DNA of 64,000 nucleotides from Lampropedia puyangensis. Lineage in GTDB: Bacteria; Pseudomonadota; Gammaproteobacteria; Burkholderiales; Burkholderiaceae_C. The notes below the pieces were generated by a model, which saw only the letters and a list, made by a program, of their open reading frames with translations, was not told where the DNA came from and did not search any database. This document shows positions 34,675 to 45,140 of the stretch, one piece after another (position 1 is the stretch's first letter; every line of letters starts with the position of its first letter). The position numbers and the translations under genes are program-made. Location of the stretch: the NCBI RefSeq assembly GCF_004833285.1, contig NZ_STFG01000009.1, positions 1 through 64,000 on the forward strand, given 5' to 3'.

Positions 34675-35654
34675 GGCGAAGCTTGGGCATTGCGCAGATG
34701 CGCTGTTTGTATGCGGGGGTCGATCCAGGCGTACAGCACATCCACCAGAAAATTCACGACGATGACCAGCGCCGCCAGCAGCAGTACGCAATTGCGCACA
34801 ACGACCATGTCGCGGTTTTCAATGGCGCGGAAAATTAGTCGTCCAAGCCCCGGGAGTTGGAATACGCTTTCGACCACAATCGTGCCAGCGAGCAAGTTTG
34901 CAAATTGCAGGCCAGCAACAGTCACCACTGGGATCAAGGCATTGCGCAGCGCGTGTCCAAACAGTACCTGCGTGTGCGAGAGTCCTTTAGCGCGTGCGGT
35001 GCGGATGTAGTCTTCACGCAGCACTTCCAGCATGGCCGATCGGGTGATACGTGCCAGCATGGCTGCCTGGACCATGGCAAGGGACAAGGCTGGTAGGGTC
35101 AGGGCTTTGATGGCAGGCCACAAGCCCCCGCCTGCGGCGGCACCCCAACCCGGGAAACCGCCTGCGGAAAACCATTTCAGATGCACGGCGAAGACCATGA
35201 CCAGCAAGATAGCAAACCAAAAATTGGGCACCGCCATTCCGATCTGGGTGAGCCCCATGGTGACGATGTCTCCGGTTTTGTTGTGCCTGGCTGCGGCGTA
35301 AATGCCAGCCAGCAATGCAATGCTAATGGTCAGAACAATCGCCAACACAGCCAGCGGAATGGTTAGTTGCAGGCTTTCCCAAATCAAGCCGCTGGCCGGA
35401 ACGTCATAGGCATAGCTCTGCCCCATGTCGCCTTGGAGAAGGTGGAAAATCCACAGCCCGTAGCGCTCCCACAGCGGGTGGTCTAAACCCAATTGAAGAG
35501 TGAGTGCTTGAACTGCTTCGGGTGACGCATCAGGACCCAATATGACTTGGGCTGCATTGCCTGGCAGCACTTCCAGCGCAAGCATGACTAATACCGAGGC
35601 GCCTATAAGAGATAGCAGCAAGGTGATGAGCCGCTTGATGAGATAGGCTTGCAT
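34671..35654 (-). CDS. peptide ABC transporter permease (DppB/OppB-like)
   Basis: The 327-residue permease begins with the conserved AYLIKRLITLLLSL segment and has six hydrophobic helices. The DppB/GsiC-type EAA loop is RTARAKGLSHTQVLFGHALRNALIPVV. It is the first gene of the permease-permease-ATPase-ATPase set and lies 80 bp downstream of fabI on the same strand, so fabI may be in the same transcript. The likely cognate binding protein is encoded divergently at 36623-38461. Confidence 0.88.
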   Translation of the reverse strand: MQAYLIKRLITLLLSLIGASVLVMLALEVLPGNAAQVILGPDASPEAVQALTLQLGLDHPLWERYGLWIFHLLQGDMGQSYAYDVPASGLIWESLQLTIPLAVLAIVLTISIALLAGIYAAARHNKTGDIVTMGLTQIGMAVPNFWFAILLVMVFAVHLKWFSAGGFPGWGAAAGGGLWPAIKALTLPALSLAMVQAAMLARITRSAMLEVLREDYIRTARAKGLSHTQVLFGHALRNALIPVVTVAGLQFANLLAGTIVVESVFQLPGLGRLIFRAIENRDMVVVRNCVLLLAALVIVVNFLVDVLYAWIDPRIQTAHLRNAQASP

Positions 35655-35734
35655 GGTGTGCGTTGGTATGCAGGCGGGACTGCGCGCGCGTCAGATTGCA
35701 GCTGACGCGCTTGGCTAGTGTGGCGTTGAGTTGC

Positions 35735-36523
35735 TTAGGCTGAAGGCGATGGCATGCCAATGGTGTGGCTAAACCCGCCGTCGACATACAAAATCTCCGA
35801 TGTAATGCCGGAGGCCAAGTCCGAGAACAAGAATGCTGCTGCGTTGCCCACGTCTTCAATGGTGACATTGCGGCGCAGTGGGGATGTATCGGCAAAATTG
35901 GAGAGCAGCTTGCCGAAGTCCTTGATGCCGCTAGCAGCCAATGTCTTGATTGGGCCTGCGCTGATGCCGTTGACGCGAATGCCTTGTGGCCCAACGGCTT
36001 CTGCCAGATAGCGCACGCTTGCTTCCAAACTGGCTTTGGCTAGGCCCATTGTGTTGTAGTTCGGTACCGCACGAATGGCGCCAAGATACGACAGGGTGAT
36101 GAGTGATGCGCGTTCATTCAGAAATGGCATCGCAGCTTTGGCCAAAGCTGGAAAGCTGTAAGCGCTGATGTCATGCGCGATGCGAAAGCCTTCGCGTGAG
36201 AGGCCTTCCAGAAAGTTGCCGGCAATGGCTTCGCGTGGGGCGAAGCCAATGCTGTGCACAAAGCCGTCGAATGTGGGCCAATGTGCAGACAGATCGGCAA
36301 AGAGCTTGTCAATTTGCGCATCATCGGCCACATCGCAATCAAAGACCAGTGTGGAGTTGAATTCAGCGGCAAACTCGCTAATGCGATCCTTGAAGCGTTC
36401 ACCCACATAGCTGAACGCCAGTTCGGCGCCCTGTTCATGGCAGGCTTTGGCAATGCCGTAGGCAATAGAGCGGTTGGACAAAACACCCGTGATCAGCAAC
36501 TTTTTGCCACTGAGAAAACCCAT
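35735..36523 (-). CDS. fabI: enoyl-[acyl-carrier-protein] reductase (NADH)
   Basis: The 262-residue short-chain dehydrogenase catalyses the last step of each fatty-acid elongation cycle. It shows the FabI-specific cofactor motif [17 protein letters not shown], the substrate region [14 protein letters not shown] and the catalytic tyrosine and lysine in YNTMGLAK (YxxMxxxK). [14 protein letters not shown] and the C-terminal YVDGGFSH are also present. A strong AAGGAG ribosome binding site precedes ATG 36523. It is divergent from a peptide-binding protein gene and followed by a peptide permease operon. Confidence 0.96.
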   Translation of the reverse strand: MGFLSGKKLLITGVLSNRSIAYGIAKACHEQGAELAFSYVGERFKDRISEFAAEFNSTLVFDCDVADDAQIDKLFADLSAHWPTFDGFVHSIGFAPREAIAGNFLEGLSREGFRIAHDISAYSFPALAKAAMPFLNERASLITLSYLGAIRAVPNYNTMGLAKASLEASVRYLAEAVGPQGIRVNGISAGPIKTLAASGIKDFGKLLSNFADTSPLRRNVTIEDVGNAAAFLFSDLASGITSEILYVDGGFSHTIGMPSPSA

Positions 36524-36622
36524 GAAACACTCCTTCTTGTGTTGTTTGTAATGTGCGTTGACCCTAAGCGTTCAATACGCTACCAATATGAGCGGGCCGC
36601 GCAACTCAGGCAGAATTGTCGC

Positions 36623-38461
36623 ATGGACACGCATACCCCATTCTCTAGGCTTTTTGCAGCGCTTGCCACGCTGGTGTGTTTGCTTGGCTCTGCACCATCC
36701 TGGGCGGCGCATGCCTATGCGCAGTGGGGAGAGCCGAAATATCCATCCAGTTTTACGCACTTTGATTACGTCAACCCCCTCGCGCCCAAAGGCGGTGAGA
36801 TTCGGCTTATCAGTGGCTTGGCTCGTTCGAGTTTTGACAAGTACAACCCATTTACCATGCGTGGTTCTGCGCCGTCGAACTTGCTGGAGTTGATGTTCGA
36901 GTCTTTGTTGACGCTGTCTATGGATGAGACCGCCACGGGATATGGGCTGCTGGCTGAGAGTGTCGATGTGGCTGCAGATCGGTTGTCTGCCACCTTTGTG
37001 ATTCGGCAAGAGGCTCGCTTCCATAATGGCAAGCCAGTTCTGGCTGAAGATGTGAAATACAGTTATGAGACCTTGATTAGTTCTCAGGCTGCTCCACTGT
37101 ATGCGTCTGTCTTTGCTCAGGTCAAGCGGGTGGTCGTTGTGGATGAGCGCGTTGTGCGTTTTGAATTCAAACGCCCCGACCGTGACTTGCCATTAACGGT
37201 TGGTGGAATGCCGGTTTTCAGTCGTGATTGGGGCGTTGTTGATGGTGTGCGCAAGCCATTCGATGAAGTGGTGATGGATACGCCGATTGGCAGTGGTCCT
37301 TATACCATCGGCCCGGTGGTTTTTGGTCGTGACATTACATATGTGCGTGATCCGAATTACTGGGGGGCGCATTTGAATGTCAACGTGGGCAGTTACAACT
37401 TCGATCGCGTCACCATTCGACTCTACCAAGATGCAACAGCGCGGCTTGAGGCATTAAAGGCGGGGGAGTTCGATGCGATGCAGTTTTTTAGCGCAGGGGA
37501 TTGGGCGCGGCGCACCAAGGGGCGCAAATTTGATTCGGGTGAGTTGGTCAAGGCGGAGTTTGAACACCATAACCCTGCAGGGTTTCAGAGTTATTTTTTA
37601 AATTTAAGGCGTCCGCTTTTGCAGGATGCCCGTGTGCGCAAGGCATTGAATCTCGCGCTGGATTACGAGTGGCTCAATCAGCGTTTGTTTTTTGGTTCGT
37701 ATCAGCGCGTACGTGGGATCTTTGGAAACACGCAGTGTCAGGCAGAAGGAGCTCCTTCGGCGCAGGAGTTGGCGTTGCTGCAGCCGTGGCGTAAGAGCCT
37801 GCCGGCTGCGGTGTTCGAGCCCGTTGAGCCTCCTCCTCGTACGGATACGTCACCAGACGGCTTCAGGGCTAATTTGCGACAGGCACAAGCACTACTGGCA
37901 CAAGCAGGTTGGCGACTGGATGCTAAAGGAGTGTTGCGTAATGCAGACAATCAAGTGCTTGAACTGGAGTTGATGGATAGCAATGCCTCTTCTATTCGGG
38001 CAGTTGCCCCTTGGATTCGCAATTTGGAAAAGCTGGGAATTACTTTGCGCTTCCGTGCGGTGGACTATGCTTTGTACTTGCAGCGAACCCAGCAGTTTGA
38101 TTTTGATATCACGTCATTGAATCTTGGTGGCCTGACGCATAACCCCGGGCAAGAGTATCTTGATTTGTTTGGCACTGGAGCTGCGATTACGGAGGGGTCA
38201 TACAATTTTGCAGGGATTAATAATCCCGCCATTGATGCCGTAATCAACCACATGAGCAGTGCGCAAACACATGAAGAGTTTTTGGCTGGGTGTAGGGCGC
38301 TCGAGCGGATCGTTGTAGCCGAGGCGATATTGATACCACAGTGGTATGCCGCGACATTTCGGGCGGTCTACAACGCTCGACTATTGCAATTTCATTCCCC
38401 TATGCCTGCATATGTGGTGCGTTTTGATGTCTGGGCGATGTCAACCTGGTGGTATCAATAA
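36623..38461 (+). CDS. periplasmic oligopeptide-binding protein (YejA/SBP family 5)
   Basis: The 612-residue protein has a cleavable signal peptide (FAALATLVCLLGSAPSWAA, cleavage near residue 29). The rest is an SBP_bac_5 domain: EPKYPSSFTHFDYVNPLAPKGG, the RFHNGKPVLAEDVKYSYE motif, SGPYTIGPVVFGRDITYVRDPNYWG and LRRPLLQDARVRKALNLALD. The closest relatives appear to be YejA-type microcin C/oligopeptide-binding proteins. ATG 36623 was selected because the signal peptide begins there; the frame continues upstream antisense to fabI. It probably serves the transporter at 32058-35654. Confidence 0.88.
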   Translation: MDTHTPFSRLFAALATLVCLLGSAPSWAAHAYAQWGEPKYPSSFTHFDYVNPLAPKGGEIRLISGLARSSFDKYNPFTMRGSAPSNLLELMFESLLTLSMDETATGYGLLAESVDVAADRLSATFVIRQEARFHNGKPVLAEDVKYSYETLISSQAAPLYASVFAQVKRVVVVDERVVRFEFKRPDRDLPLTVGGMPVFSRDWGVVDGVRKPFDEVVMDTPIGSGPYTIGPVVFGRDITYVRDPNYWGAHLNVNVGSYNFDRVTIRLYQDATARLEALKAGEFDAMQFFSAGDWARRTKGRKFDSGELVKAEFEHHNPAGFQSYFLNLRRPLLQDARVRKALNLALDYEWLNQRLFFGSYQRVRGIFGNTQCQAEGAPSAQELALLQPWRKSLPAAVFEPVEPPPRTDTSPDGFRANLRQAQALLAQAGWRLDAKGVLRNADNQVLELELMDSNASSIRAVAPWIRNLEKLGITLRFRAVDYALYLQRTQQFDFDITSLNLGGLTHNPGQEYLDLFGTGAAITEGSYNFAGINNPAIDAVINHMSSAQTHEEFLAGCRALERIVVAEAILIPQWYAATFRAVYNARLLQFHSPMPAYVVRFDVWAMSTWWYQ

Positions 38462-38537
38462 AGCAAAAAGAGAAGCATTCTTGAGGAAGGATGCATTGGA
38501 ATGTTGCCGAGATGGGACAAGGCATCCTAATTATTTG

Positions 38538-38566
38538 TTGACTTTGTTCTTTTGCTCGTAGACAAT
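38538..38566 (+). promoter_or_regulatory. sigma70 promoter of the spc ribosomal operon
   Basis: TTGACT (38538-38543) and GACAAT (38561-38566) are separated by exactly 17 bp, about 175 bp upstream of rplN. The 280-bp gap 38462-38741 holds no gene. The leader contains a possible hairpin with CCCAAA/TTTGGG arms (38602-38630). Confidence 0.7.
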
Positions 38567-38741
38567 ATGCAGCTTCGTCTAAATCGGGCGAAGTTTTCTG
38601 CCCAAACGTGGATGCGTGCTTGCTTTGGGTGAGCGCGCAAAAGCGACGGGTCCAAGACTGACTGTGTGGCAATGGTATTTTGGCGTTCACGTTGAAATGG
38701 CTGTTGTTCATGAGCGCAGGTTAAGTTGGGAATTAAATCAA

Positions 38742-39110
38742 ATGATCCAGACAGAATCTCGTTTAGAGGTTGCCGACAATACAGGTGCTAAGTCTGTGTT
38801 GTGCATTAAGGTGTTGGGTGGTTCCAAGCGCCGTTATGCCAGCGTCGGTGACATTATTAAAGTGAGCATCAAAGAGGCGGCTCCTCGTGGTCGCGTTAAA
38901 AAAGGCGAAGTGTATAGCGCTGTGGTGGTTCGTACTGCCAAGGGCATTCGTCGTCAAGATGGCTCGCTGATCAAGTTTGATGGCAATGCAGCAGTTTTGC
39001 TCAATGCCAAGCTTGAGCCAATCGGAACCCGTATTTTTGGCCCGGTCACTCGTGAATTGCGCACTGAGCGCTTCATGAAAATTGTGTCCTTGGCTCCTGA
39101 AGTGATTTGA
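38742..39110 (+). CDS. rplN: 50S ribosomal protein L14
   Basis: The 122-residue protein matches L14 along its whole length ([66 protein letters not shown]). The ATG at 38742 is the family start; the ribosome binding site is weak. It is the first gene of the spc operon here: rpsQ is not upstream, and a peptide-binding protein gene is instead. Confidence 0.97.
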   Translation: MIQTESRLEVADNTGAKSVLCIKVLGGSKRRYASVGDIIKVSIKEAAPRGRVKKGEVYSAVVVRTAKGIRRQDGSLIKFDGNAAVLLNAKLEPIGTRIFGPVTRELRTERFMKIVSLAPEVI

Positions 39111-39118
39111 GGTGTGGC

Positions 39119-39454
39119 ATGAGTAGCAAGATTCGCAAAGGCGATGAAGTCATCGTGTTGGCCGGTCGCGATAAAGGCAAGCGTGGTGTGGTTCTGTCTC
39201 GCAAGGATGAGAATTACTTGGTGATCGAGGGTGTGAACGTGGTGAAAAAGCACGTGCGTCCTAATCCAATGAAGGGTGAAGTTGGCGGTATCGTCAGCAA
39301 GACCATGCCAATCCATCAATCCAACGTGGCTATCTTCAATCAAGCGACTGGCAAAGCTGATCGCGTAGGTTTCAAGGTAGATCTCGCTGCTGACAAAGGT
39401 CAGCGTCGCGTGCGTGTATTCCGCTCTAGTGGCGAAGCGATCAAGGTGGCATAA
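39119..39454 (+). CDS. rplX: 50S ribosomal protein L24
   Basis: This 111-residue KOW-domain protein ([20 protein letters not shown]) is an assembly initiator of the large subunit. [13 protein letters not shown] and the trailing [21 protein letters not shown] are typical. It lies 8 bp after rplN; GAGGTG serves as ribosome binding site. Confidence 0.96.
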   Translation: MSSKIRKGDEVIVLAGRDKGKRGVVLSRKDENYLVIEGVNVVKKHVRPNPMKGEVGGIVSKTMPIHQSNVAIFNQATGKADRVGFKVDLAADKGQRRVRVFRSSGEAIKVA

Positions 39455-39994
39455 ATGGCTCGTCTTCAAGATTTCTATCGTGAGAAAGTTGTCGGCGATC
39501 TGACAACAAAATTTGGCTACAAGTCTGTAATGGAAGTGCCTCGCATTACCAAGATCACCCTGAATATGGGTGTTGGTGAGGCGGTTGCTGACAAGAAAAT
39601 TATGGACAACGCTGTGGCTGATTTGACCAAAATTGCTGGTCAAAAGCCTGTTGTCACTAAGGCACGTAAGGCGATTGCGGGTTTTAAAATCCGTGAAGGT
39701 CAGCCAATCGGTTGCATGGTGACACTGCGTGGTGTTCGTATGTACGAATTCTTGGATCGTTTCGTGACAGTGGCTTTGCCTCGTGTTCGTGACTTTCGTG
39801 GTATTTCTGGCAAATCTTTTGACGGTCGTGGTAACTACAACGTCGGCGTCAAAGAACAGATCATCTTCCCTGAGATCGAGTACGACAAGGTGGATGCTCT
39901 GCGTGGTCTGAATATCAGTATCACCACAACAGCGAAATCGGACGATGAAGCCAAGGCGCTTCTGGCTGCTTTCCGCTTCCCGTTCAAGAATTGA
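39455..39994 (+). CDS. rplE: 50S ribosomal protein L5
   Basis: The 179-residue protein binds 5S rRNA in the central protuberance. Conserved segments are [38 protein letters not shown], and [21 protein letters not shown]. The start ATG immediately follows the rplX stop (TAA-ATG), so the two are coupled. Confidence 0.97.
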   Translation: MARLQDFYREKVVGDLTTKFGYKSVMEVPRITKITLNMGVGEAVADKKIMDNAVADLTKIAGQKPVVTKARKAIAGFKIREGQPIGCMVTLRGVRMYEFLDRFVTVALPRVRDFRGISGKSFDGRGNYNVGVKEQIIFPEIEYDKVDALRGLNISITTTAKSDDEAKALLAAFRFPFKN

Positions 39995-40002
39995 GGTGCA
40001 AT

Positions 40003-40308
40003 GTGGCTAAAAAAGCATTGATTGAAAGAGAACTCAAGCGCGAGAAGTTGGTGGCCAAGTTTGCCGCTAAACGTGCAGAGCTGAAGGCGATCGTTGATGA
40101 CGCCAAGCGCAGTGAAGAAGAGCGCTATGCTGCTCGTTTGGAGCTGCAAAAGTTGCCTCGTAATGCCAATCCAACTCGTCAGCGCAATCGTTGCGAGTTG
40201 ACTGGTCGTCCACGTGGCACGTTCCGTCAATTCGGTCTGGCTCGTGCAAAAGTGCGTGAGTTGGCCATGTCTGGTGACATCCCTGGTGTCATCAAGGCAA
40301 GCTGGTAA
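40003..40308 (+). CDS. rpsN: 30S ribosomal protein S14 (zinc-free form)
   Basis: The 101-residue protein matches E. coli S14 in length and in the C-terminal block [17 protein letters not shown]. It starts with GTG at 40003, set by GAGGTG six bases upstream and by the family N-terminus AKKALIERE. It lacks the CxxC pairs of the zinc-binding form. Confidence 0.95.
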   Translation: MAKKALIERELKREKLVAKFAAKRAELKAIVDDAKRSEEERYAARLELQKLPRNANPTRQRNRCELTGRPRGTFRQFGLARAKVRELAMSGDIPGVIKASW

Positions 40309-40328
40309 GCAAGTAGGAGATATTAATC

Positions 40329-40724
40329 ATGAGTATGAGTGATCCTATTGCTGACTTGTTGACACGCATTCGCAATGCGCAAATGGTCAATAAGGCAAAA
40401 GTGTCTGTGCCTTCTTCGAAGTTGAAATTGGCGATTCTTCAAGTGTTGAAGGATGAAGGCTATATCGACGGTTTCGAGGTGGTGCGTGATGGTGCTAAAG
40501 CAGATATCAGTGTTGATCTGAAGTATTACGCTGGTCGTCCTGTGATTGAGCGCATCGAACGTGTTAGTAAACCTGGTCTGCGTGTGTACAAGCCAAGCAA
40601 ATCTATTCCTCAAGTGATGAATGGTTTGGGTGTGGCTATTGTGACTACACCGCAAGGCGTAATGACTGATCGCAAAGCGCGCGCTGCCGGTATCGGTGGT
40701 GAAGTTTTGTGCTTCGTTGCGTAA
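40329..40724 (+). CDS. rpsH: 30S ribosomal protein S8
   Basis: The 131-residue protein shows [15 protein letters not shown] at the start and [14 protein letters not shown] at the end, as in S8, which binds the 16S rRNA central domain. In E. coli S8 also represses the spc operon by binding its mRNA near rplE; whether this holds here is unknown. Confidence 0.97.
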   Translation: MSMSDPIADLLTRIRNAQMVNKAKVSVPSSKLKLAILQVLKDEGYIDGFEVVRDGAKADISVDLKYYAGRPVIERIERVSKPGLRVYKPSKSIPQVMNGLGVAIVTTPQGVMTDRKARAAGIGGEVLCFVA

Positions 40725-40747
40725 TTCGGGATTGGAGGAATACTGAA

Positions 40748-41281
40748 ATGTCTCGAGTTGCAAAATTGCCAGTGGTGATTCCCGCTGGTGTAGAAGTGGC
40801 CATCAAAGATGGTCAGATCGCAGTCAAAGGTACTGGTGGCCAACTGGCTATTGCTGAAAACGCTTTGGTTACTGTGAGTCAAGAAGCTGGTGCAGTGAAA
40901 TTCGCGCCAGCGAATGATTCGCGTGAAGCTGATGCTCTGGCAGGTACATTGCGCCAATTGGTTAACAACATGGTGATCGGCGTGACCAAGGGCTTTGAGC
41001 GTAAGCTCAATTTGGTCGGCGTGGGTTTCAAGGCTGCTGTTAGTGGCAACAAGTTGAATCTGGCTGTTGGCTACTCTCACCCTGTTGAATTTGTATTGCC
41101 TGAAGGCGTTTCGGCTGCAACACCAACACCTACAGAGATCGTGCTCAAGGGCGCGAATAAGCAGGTTCTGGGTCAGTTTGCTGCTGTTGTGCGCGAAGTG
41201 CGTCCTCCTGAGCCTTACAAAGGTAAAGGTATCCGTTATTCGGATGAGGTCGTCACGATCAAGGAAACCAAGAAGAAATAA
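40748..41281 (+). CDS. rplF: 50S ribosomal protein L6
   Basis: The 177-residue protein has the two L6 repeats, with [16 protein letters not shown] at the start and the signature [14 protein letters not shown] near the C-terminus. ATG 40748 follows a GGAGGAATACTGAA ribosome binding site. Confidence 0.97.
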   Translation: MSRVAKLPVVIPAGVEVAIKDGQIAVKGTGGQLAIAENALVTVSQEAGAVKFAPANDSREADALAGTLRQLVNNMVIGVTKGFERKLNLVGVGFKAAVSGNKLNLAVGYSHPVEFVLPEGVSAATPTPTEIVLKGANKQVLGQFAAVVREVRPPEPYKGKGIRYSDEVVTIKETKKK

Positions 41282-41292
41282 GGGGCTGCAAG

Positions 41293-41646
41293 ATGTTGAA
41301 CAAAAAAGAACAGCGTTTGCGCCGTGCCCGTCAAACTCGTATCCGCATTGCCAAGCAAGGCGTGGCACGTTTGACTGTGCATCGTACCAATCAGCATATT
41401 TACGCGACTGTCATCTCCGAAGATGGCGCCAAAGTTGTCGCATCCGCTTCTTCGCTGGAAGGCGAACTGCGTGGTTCCATCAAAGGCGGTACAGCTGATG
41501 GTGCATCTGCAGTAGGCAAGCGTATTGCTGAGAAGGCTAAGGCTGCTGGCGTCGAAAAGGTGGCGTTTGATCGTGCAGGTTTTGCATATCATGGCCGTGT
41601 TAAAGCATTGGCAGAGGCTGCTCGTGAAGCAGGCCTGCAGTTCTGA
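41293..41646 (+). CDS. rplR: 50S ribosomal protein L18
   Basis: The 117-residue protein attaches 5S rRNA to the large subunit. It has the basic N-terminus [16 protein letters not shown], the conserved [13 protein letters not shown], and [21 protein letters not shown] at the end. Spacing from rplF is 11 bp. Confidence 0.97.
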   Translation: MLNKKEQRLRRARQTRIRIAKQGVARLTVHRTNQHIYATVISEDGAKVVASASSLEGELRGSIKGGTADGASAVGKRIAEKAKAAGVEKVAFDRAGFAYHGRVKALAEAAREAGLQF

Positions 41647-41658
41647 TTGAGGCTAACA

Positions 41659-42180
41659 ATGGCTACTAAAAACCAAGCGAGAGCGCAAGAAGAAGCCCGT
41701 GACGATGGTTTCAAGGAGAAAATGATCTCCGTGAACCGTACCACAAAAGTGGTTAAGGGTGGTCGTATTCTGGGTTTTGCTGCCCTGTCTGTGGTTGGTG
41801 ATGGCGATGGCCGCATCGGCATGGGCAAAGGCAAATCCAAGGAAGTGCCTGCAGCAGTGCAGAAATCCATGGAAGAAGCCCGTCGTAACCTGATCAAAGT
41901 GTCTTTGAAGAATGGCACATTGCACCATGGTGTACATGGTCAGCATGGCGCAGCTCGCGTGATGTTGGCTCCAGCTCCCAAGGGGACTGGTATTATCGCC
42001 GGCGGTCCAATGCGCGCTGTGTTTGAAGTGGTTGGTATTACAGACATCGTGGCCAAAAGCCATGGCTCTTCCAATCCTTACAACATGGTTCGTGCAACTC
42101 TGGATGCGCTCAATCGCTCTACTACTCCTTCAGAAATCGCTGCTAAGCGCGGTCTGTCGGTAGAAGATCTGTTGGCTTGA
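41659..42180 (+). CDS. rpsE: 30S ribosomal protein S5
   Basis: The 173-residue protein carries the dsRBD-like S5 domain ([37 protein letters not shown]) and the S5 C-terminal domain ([19 protein letters not shown]). It contributes to decoding fidelity. ATG 41659 follows GAGG at a suitable distance. Confidence 0.97.
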   Translation: MATKNQARAQEEARDDGFKEKMISVNRTTKVVKGGRILGFAALSVVGDGDGRIGMGKGKSKEVPAAVQKSMEEARRNLIKVSLKNGTLHHGVHGQHGAARVMLAPAPKGTGIIAGGPMRAVFEVVGITDIVAKSHGSSNPYNMVRATLDALNRSTTPSEIAAKRGLSVEDLLA

Positions 42181-42191
42181 GAGGTGTAAAG

Positions 42192-42374
42192 ATGTCTACA
42201 AACCAAACCGTCAAGGTCCAACTGGTTCGCAGCCCTATTGGTACGAAGGAATCGCATCGCGCGACTGTTCGTGGCCTGGGTCTTCGCAAACTCAATAGCG
42301 TCAGCGAACTCCAAGACACGCCAGAAGTGCGTGGCATGATTAACAAGATCAGCTATCTGGTCCGAGTTCTGTAA
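42192..42374 (+). CDS. rpmD: 50S ribosomal protein L30
   Basis: The 60-residue protein matches bacterial L30 ([37 protein letters not shown]). ATG 42192 follows GAGGTGTAAAG. Confidence 0.96.
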   Translation: MSTNQTVKVQLVRSPIGTKESHRATVRGLGLRKLNSVSELQDTPEVRGMINKISYLVRVL

Positions 42375-42384
42375 GAGGTAGATG

Positions 42385-42816
42385 ATGCAACTCAATACCA
42401 TCAAACCCGCAGAGGGTGCCAAGCACGCTAAACGCCGCGTTGGTCGCGGTATCGGCTCTGGCTTGGGTAAGACCGCAGGTCGTGGTCACAAGGGGCAGAA
42501 ATCTCGCTCAGGCGGCTACCACAAAGTGGGCTTCGAAGGCGGTCAAATGCCTTTGCAGCGTCGCATGCCTAAGCGTGGTTTCAAATCCACAACGCTGAAA
42601 TTCAATGCAGAAGTGACTTTGTCTGAGCTCGATCGTTTGGGTTTGGCTGAAGTGGATCTTCTGGTTTTGAAGGAAGCAGGCTTGGTGCGCTCTATTGCGA
42701 AAGTCGTGAAAGTTGTCAAATCCGGTGAATTGACCAAAGCGGTTAAGCTCACAGGTATTGGTGCAACTGCTGGTGCAAAGGCGGCTATTGAGGCTGCTGG
42801 CGGCTCCTTGGCTTAA
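42385..42816 (+). CDS. rplO: 50S ribosomal protein L15
   Basis: The 143-residue protein begins with the conserved [21 protein letters not shown], then [17 protein letters not shown] and [16 protein letters not shown]. Two adjacent ATGs exist (42382, 42385); the second fits the family and the AAGAGGTA ribosome binding site better. Confidence 0.96.
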   Translation: MQLNTIKPAEGAKHAKRRVGRGIGSGLGKTAGRGHKGQKSRSGGYHKVGFEGGQMPLQRRMPKRGFKSTTLKFNAEVTLSELDRLGLAEVDLLVLKEAGLVRSIAKVVKVVKSGELTKAVKLTGIGATAGAKAAIEAAGGSLA

Positions 42817-42867
42817 AGTATTAATGGATGCAATTGCACCGCTAACCTTTGTGAATGAGGCTTGATT

Positions 42868-44181
42868 TTGGCAACAAACACTGCTCAATTGGCAAAGTCA
42901 GGCAAGTTTGGCGACTTGCGTCGCCGGCTTGTCTTTTTATTGCTTGCGCTAGTGGTTTATCGGATCGGCACGCATATTCCTGTCCCAGGGATCAATCCTG
43001 CTCAACTGGAACAAATGTTCTCGGGTGGGCAAGGTATTCTTGATCTCTTTAACATGTTCTCCGGTGGTGCTTTGTCGCGGTTCTCCGTGCTGGCCTTGGG
43101 GATCATGCCCTATATTTCTGCATCGATCATTATTCAATTAATGACCTATGTAGTGCCTACCTTGGTGGCACTGAAGAAAGAAGGGGAGGCGGGGCGCCGT
43201 AAGATTACCCAGTACACACGCTATCTGACCTTGGTTTTGGCCTTGTTCCAGTCCATGGGGATTGCGGTCATGTTGGAGAGTCAGCCAGGCTTGGTCTTTA
43301 CGCCGGGTTTTGGTTTCAAAGTGACTACTATGGTTTCTTTGACTGCTGGCACACTGTTCATGATGTGGTTGGGTGAGCAAATCACTGAGCGTGGTATCGG
43401 TAATGGTATTTCCATACTGATCTTCGCTGGTATTGCTGCTGGTTTGCCTAATGCATTGTCAGGAACCTTGGAGTTGGTTCGTACCGGAGCAATGAGCATT
43501 GTCACCTTGTTGATTATTGCTTTACTGGTTGTGGCCTTGACTTACTTTGTGGTTTTTGTCGAGAGAGGTCAGCGGCGCATTTTGGTTAACTATGCGCGAC
43601 GTCAGGTTGGGAATAAGGTGTATGCGGGGCAATCTTCGCACTTGCCTTTGAAGCTCAACATGGCGGGGGTGATTCCTCCAATCTTTGCTTCATCGATTAT
43701 CCTGTTGCCGGCAACCTTGGTGAGTTGGCTCAGTACAGGCGACTCGATGCGTTGGTTGCGGGATATCGCAGCGAAGTTGACACCAGGTCAACCGATCTAT
43801 GTGCTTCTTCTGGCTTCTGCCATTATTTTCTTCTGTTTCTTCTATACCGCTTTGGTTTTTAATAGCCGCGAGACAGCAGATAACCTGAAGAAAAGTGGAG
43901 CATTTGTGCCGGGTATTCGCCCTGGTGAGCAAACTGCAAAATATATTGATAAAATTCTGGCCCGATTGACATTGGCTGGCGCAATCTATATCACTGCAGT
44001 CTGTTTGTTTCCTGAGTTCTTAACTCTAAAGTACAACGTTCCGTTTTACTTTGGTGGCACTTCGTTGTTGATCCTGGTTGTTGTAACTATGGACTTCATG
44101 GCGCAAGTACAGAACTATGTGGTGTCGCAGCAGTATGAGTCGGTTTTGAAGAAAACCAATTTCAAGCCTGCGGGGCGCTAA
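42868..44181 (+). CDS. secY: preprotein translocase subunit SecY
   Basis: The 437-residue protein is the channel-forming subunit of the SecYEG translocon, with ten membrane segments. Landmarks are [12 protein letters not shown] at the start, [24 protein letters not shown] and the cytosolic loop [31 protein letters not shown] precedes the last helices. A TTG start at 42868 is indicated by GAGG seven bases upstream and by the family N-terminus [14 protein letters not shown]; another TTG at 42862 is too close to the ribosome binding site. infA does not follow. Confidence 0.96.
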   Translation: MATNTAQLAKSGKFGDLRRRLVFLLLALVVYRIGTHIPVPGINPAQLEQMFSGGQGILDLFNMFSGGALSRFSVLALGIMPYISASIIIQLMTYVVPTLVALKKEGEAGRRKITQYTRYLTLVLALFQSMGIAVMLESQPGLVFTPGFGFKVTTMVSLTAGTLFMMWLGEQITERGIGNGISILIFAGIAAGLPNALSGTLELVRTGAMSIVTLLIIALLVVALTYFVVFVERGQRRILVNYARRQVGNKVYAGQSSHLPLKLNMAGVIPPIFASSIILLPATLVSWLSTGDSMRWLRDIAAKLTPGQPIYVLLLASAIIFFCFFYTALVFNSRETADNLKKSGAFVPGIRPGEQTAKYIDKILARLTLAGAIYITAVCLFPEFLTLKYNVPFYFGGTSLLILVVVTMDFMAQVQNYVVSQQYESVLKKTNFKPAGR

Positions 44182-44212
44182 CAGTTTGTATTGAAAGTTT
44201 AGGGAGTTAGTG

Positions 44213-44326
44213 ATGAAAGTATCGGCTTCTGTAAAGAAGATGTGTAGAAATTGCAAGGTCATTCGCCGCAATGGTGTCGTGCGTGTGATTTGTACAGACC
44301 TGCGCCACAAGCAGCGCCAAGGTTGA
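44213..44326 (+). CDS. rpmJ: 50S ribosomal protein L36 (zinc-binding form)
   Basis: This 37-residue protein ([19 protein letters not shown]...) has the zinc ligands C11, C14, C27 and H32. It lies 31 bp after secY and 16 bp before rpsM, with GGGAG as ribosome binding site. In many proteobacteria infA lies between secY and rpmJ; it is not present here. Confidence 0.97.
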   Translation: MKVSASVKKMCRNCKVIRRNGVVRVICTDLRHKQRQG

Positions 44327-44342
44327 GGATTAAAGGACGTAT

Positions 44343-44696
44343 ATGGCACGTATTGCTGGTATTAACGTACCGCCGCACAAGCACGCAGAAATTGGCTTGA
44401 CGGCAATTTATGGTATTGGTCGCACCCGTGCTCGCAAGATTTGCGAAGCATCTGGGATTGAGTACTCCAAAAAAGTCAAAGATTTGACTGATGCGGATCT
44501 CGAGAAAATCCGCGATCAAATCGCCTTGTTTACGATTGAGGGTGATTTGCGTCGTGAAACAACCATGAACATCAAGCGTTTGATGGATATTGGTTGCTAC
44601 CGCGGTTTCCGTCATCGTCGTGGCTTGCCTATGCGTGGCCAGCGCACACGTACCAATGCTCGTACTCGCAAGGGTCCGCGCAAAGGCGTCAAATAA
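44343..44696 (+). CDS. rpsM: 30S ribosomal protein S13
   Basis: The 117-residue protein has the S13 head ([20 protein letters not shown]) and the basic tail [19 protein letters not shown]. It forms inter-subunit bridges with L5. First gene of the alpha operon segment. Confidence 0.97.
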   Translation: MARIAGINVPPHKHAEIGLTAIYGIGRTRARKICEASGIEYSKKVKDLTDADLEKIRDQIALFTIEGDLRRETTMNIKRLMDIGCYRGFRHRRGLPMRGQRTRTNARTRKGPRKGVK

Positions 44697-44725
44697 ATCA
44701 CTGTAAGTGGCATTGAAGGATAACA

Positions 44726-45124
44726 ATGGCTAAAGGTTCTTCCGCCTCGCAGCGTGTGCGCAAAAAAGTTCGCAAGAATATTGCTGACGGTATTGCTCAC
44801 ATCCATGCGTCGTTCAACAACACCATCATCACCATTACTGATCGTCAAGGCAATTCGTTGTCTTGGGCTTCTTCTGGTGGTCAGGGTTTCAAGGGTTCAC
44901 GTAAATCCACTCCATTTGCTGCTCAGGTAGCGTCTGAAGTGGCTGGTCGTGCAGCTATTGAACATGGTATTAAAAATCTGGACGTTGAAATCAAAGGTCC
45001 AGGCCCAGGTCGCGAATCTTCTGTTCGTGCGTTGGGTGCGTTGGGTATTCGCATTACATCTATTGCAGATGTGACGCCTGTTCCTCACAACGGCTGCCGC
45101 CCTCAAAAGCGTCGTCGTATCTAA
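44726..45124 (+). CDS. rpsK: 30S ribosomal protein S11
   Basis: The 132-residue protein contains [20 protein letters not shown] and ends with [11 protein letters not shown], as in S11 of the 30S platform. It lies 29 bp after rpsM. Confidence 0.97.
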   Translation: MAKGSSASQRVRKKVRKNIADGIAHIHASFNNTIITITDRQGNSLSWASSGGQGFKGSRKSTPFAAQVASEVAGRAAIEHGIKNLDVEIKGPGPGRESSVRALGALGIRITSIADVTPVPHNGCRPQKRRRI

Positions 45125-45140
45125 TCGTTGCAAGACCACC

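Noticed and set aside
40610-41368. Minus-strand open frame of 252 codons across rpsH and rplF
   Set aside because: Antisense to highly conserved ribosomal genes and rich in His/Thr/Ser, as expected of a shadow frame.
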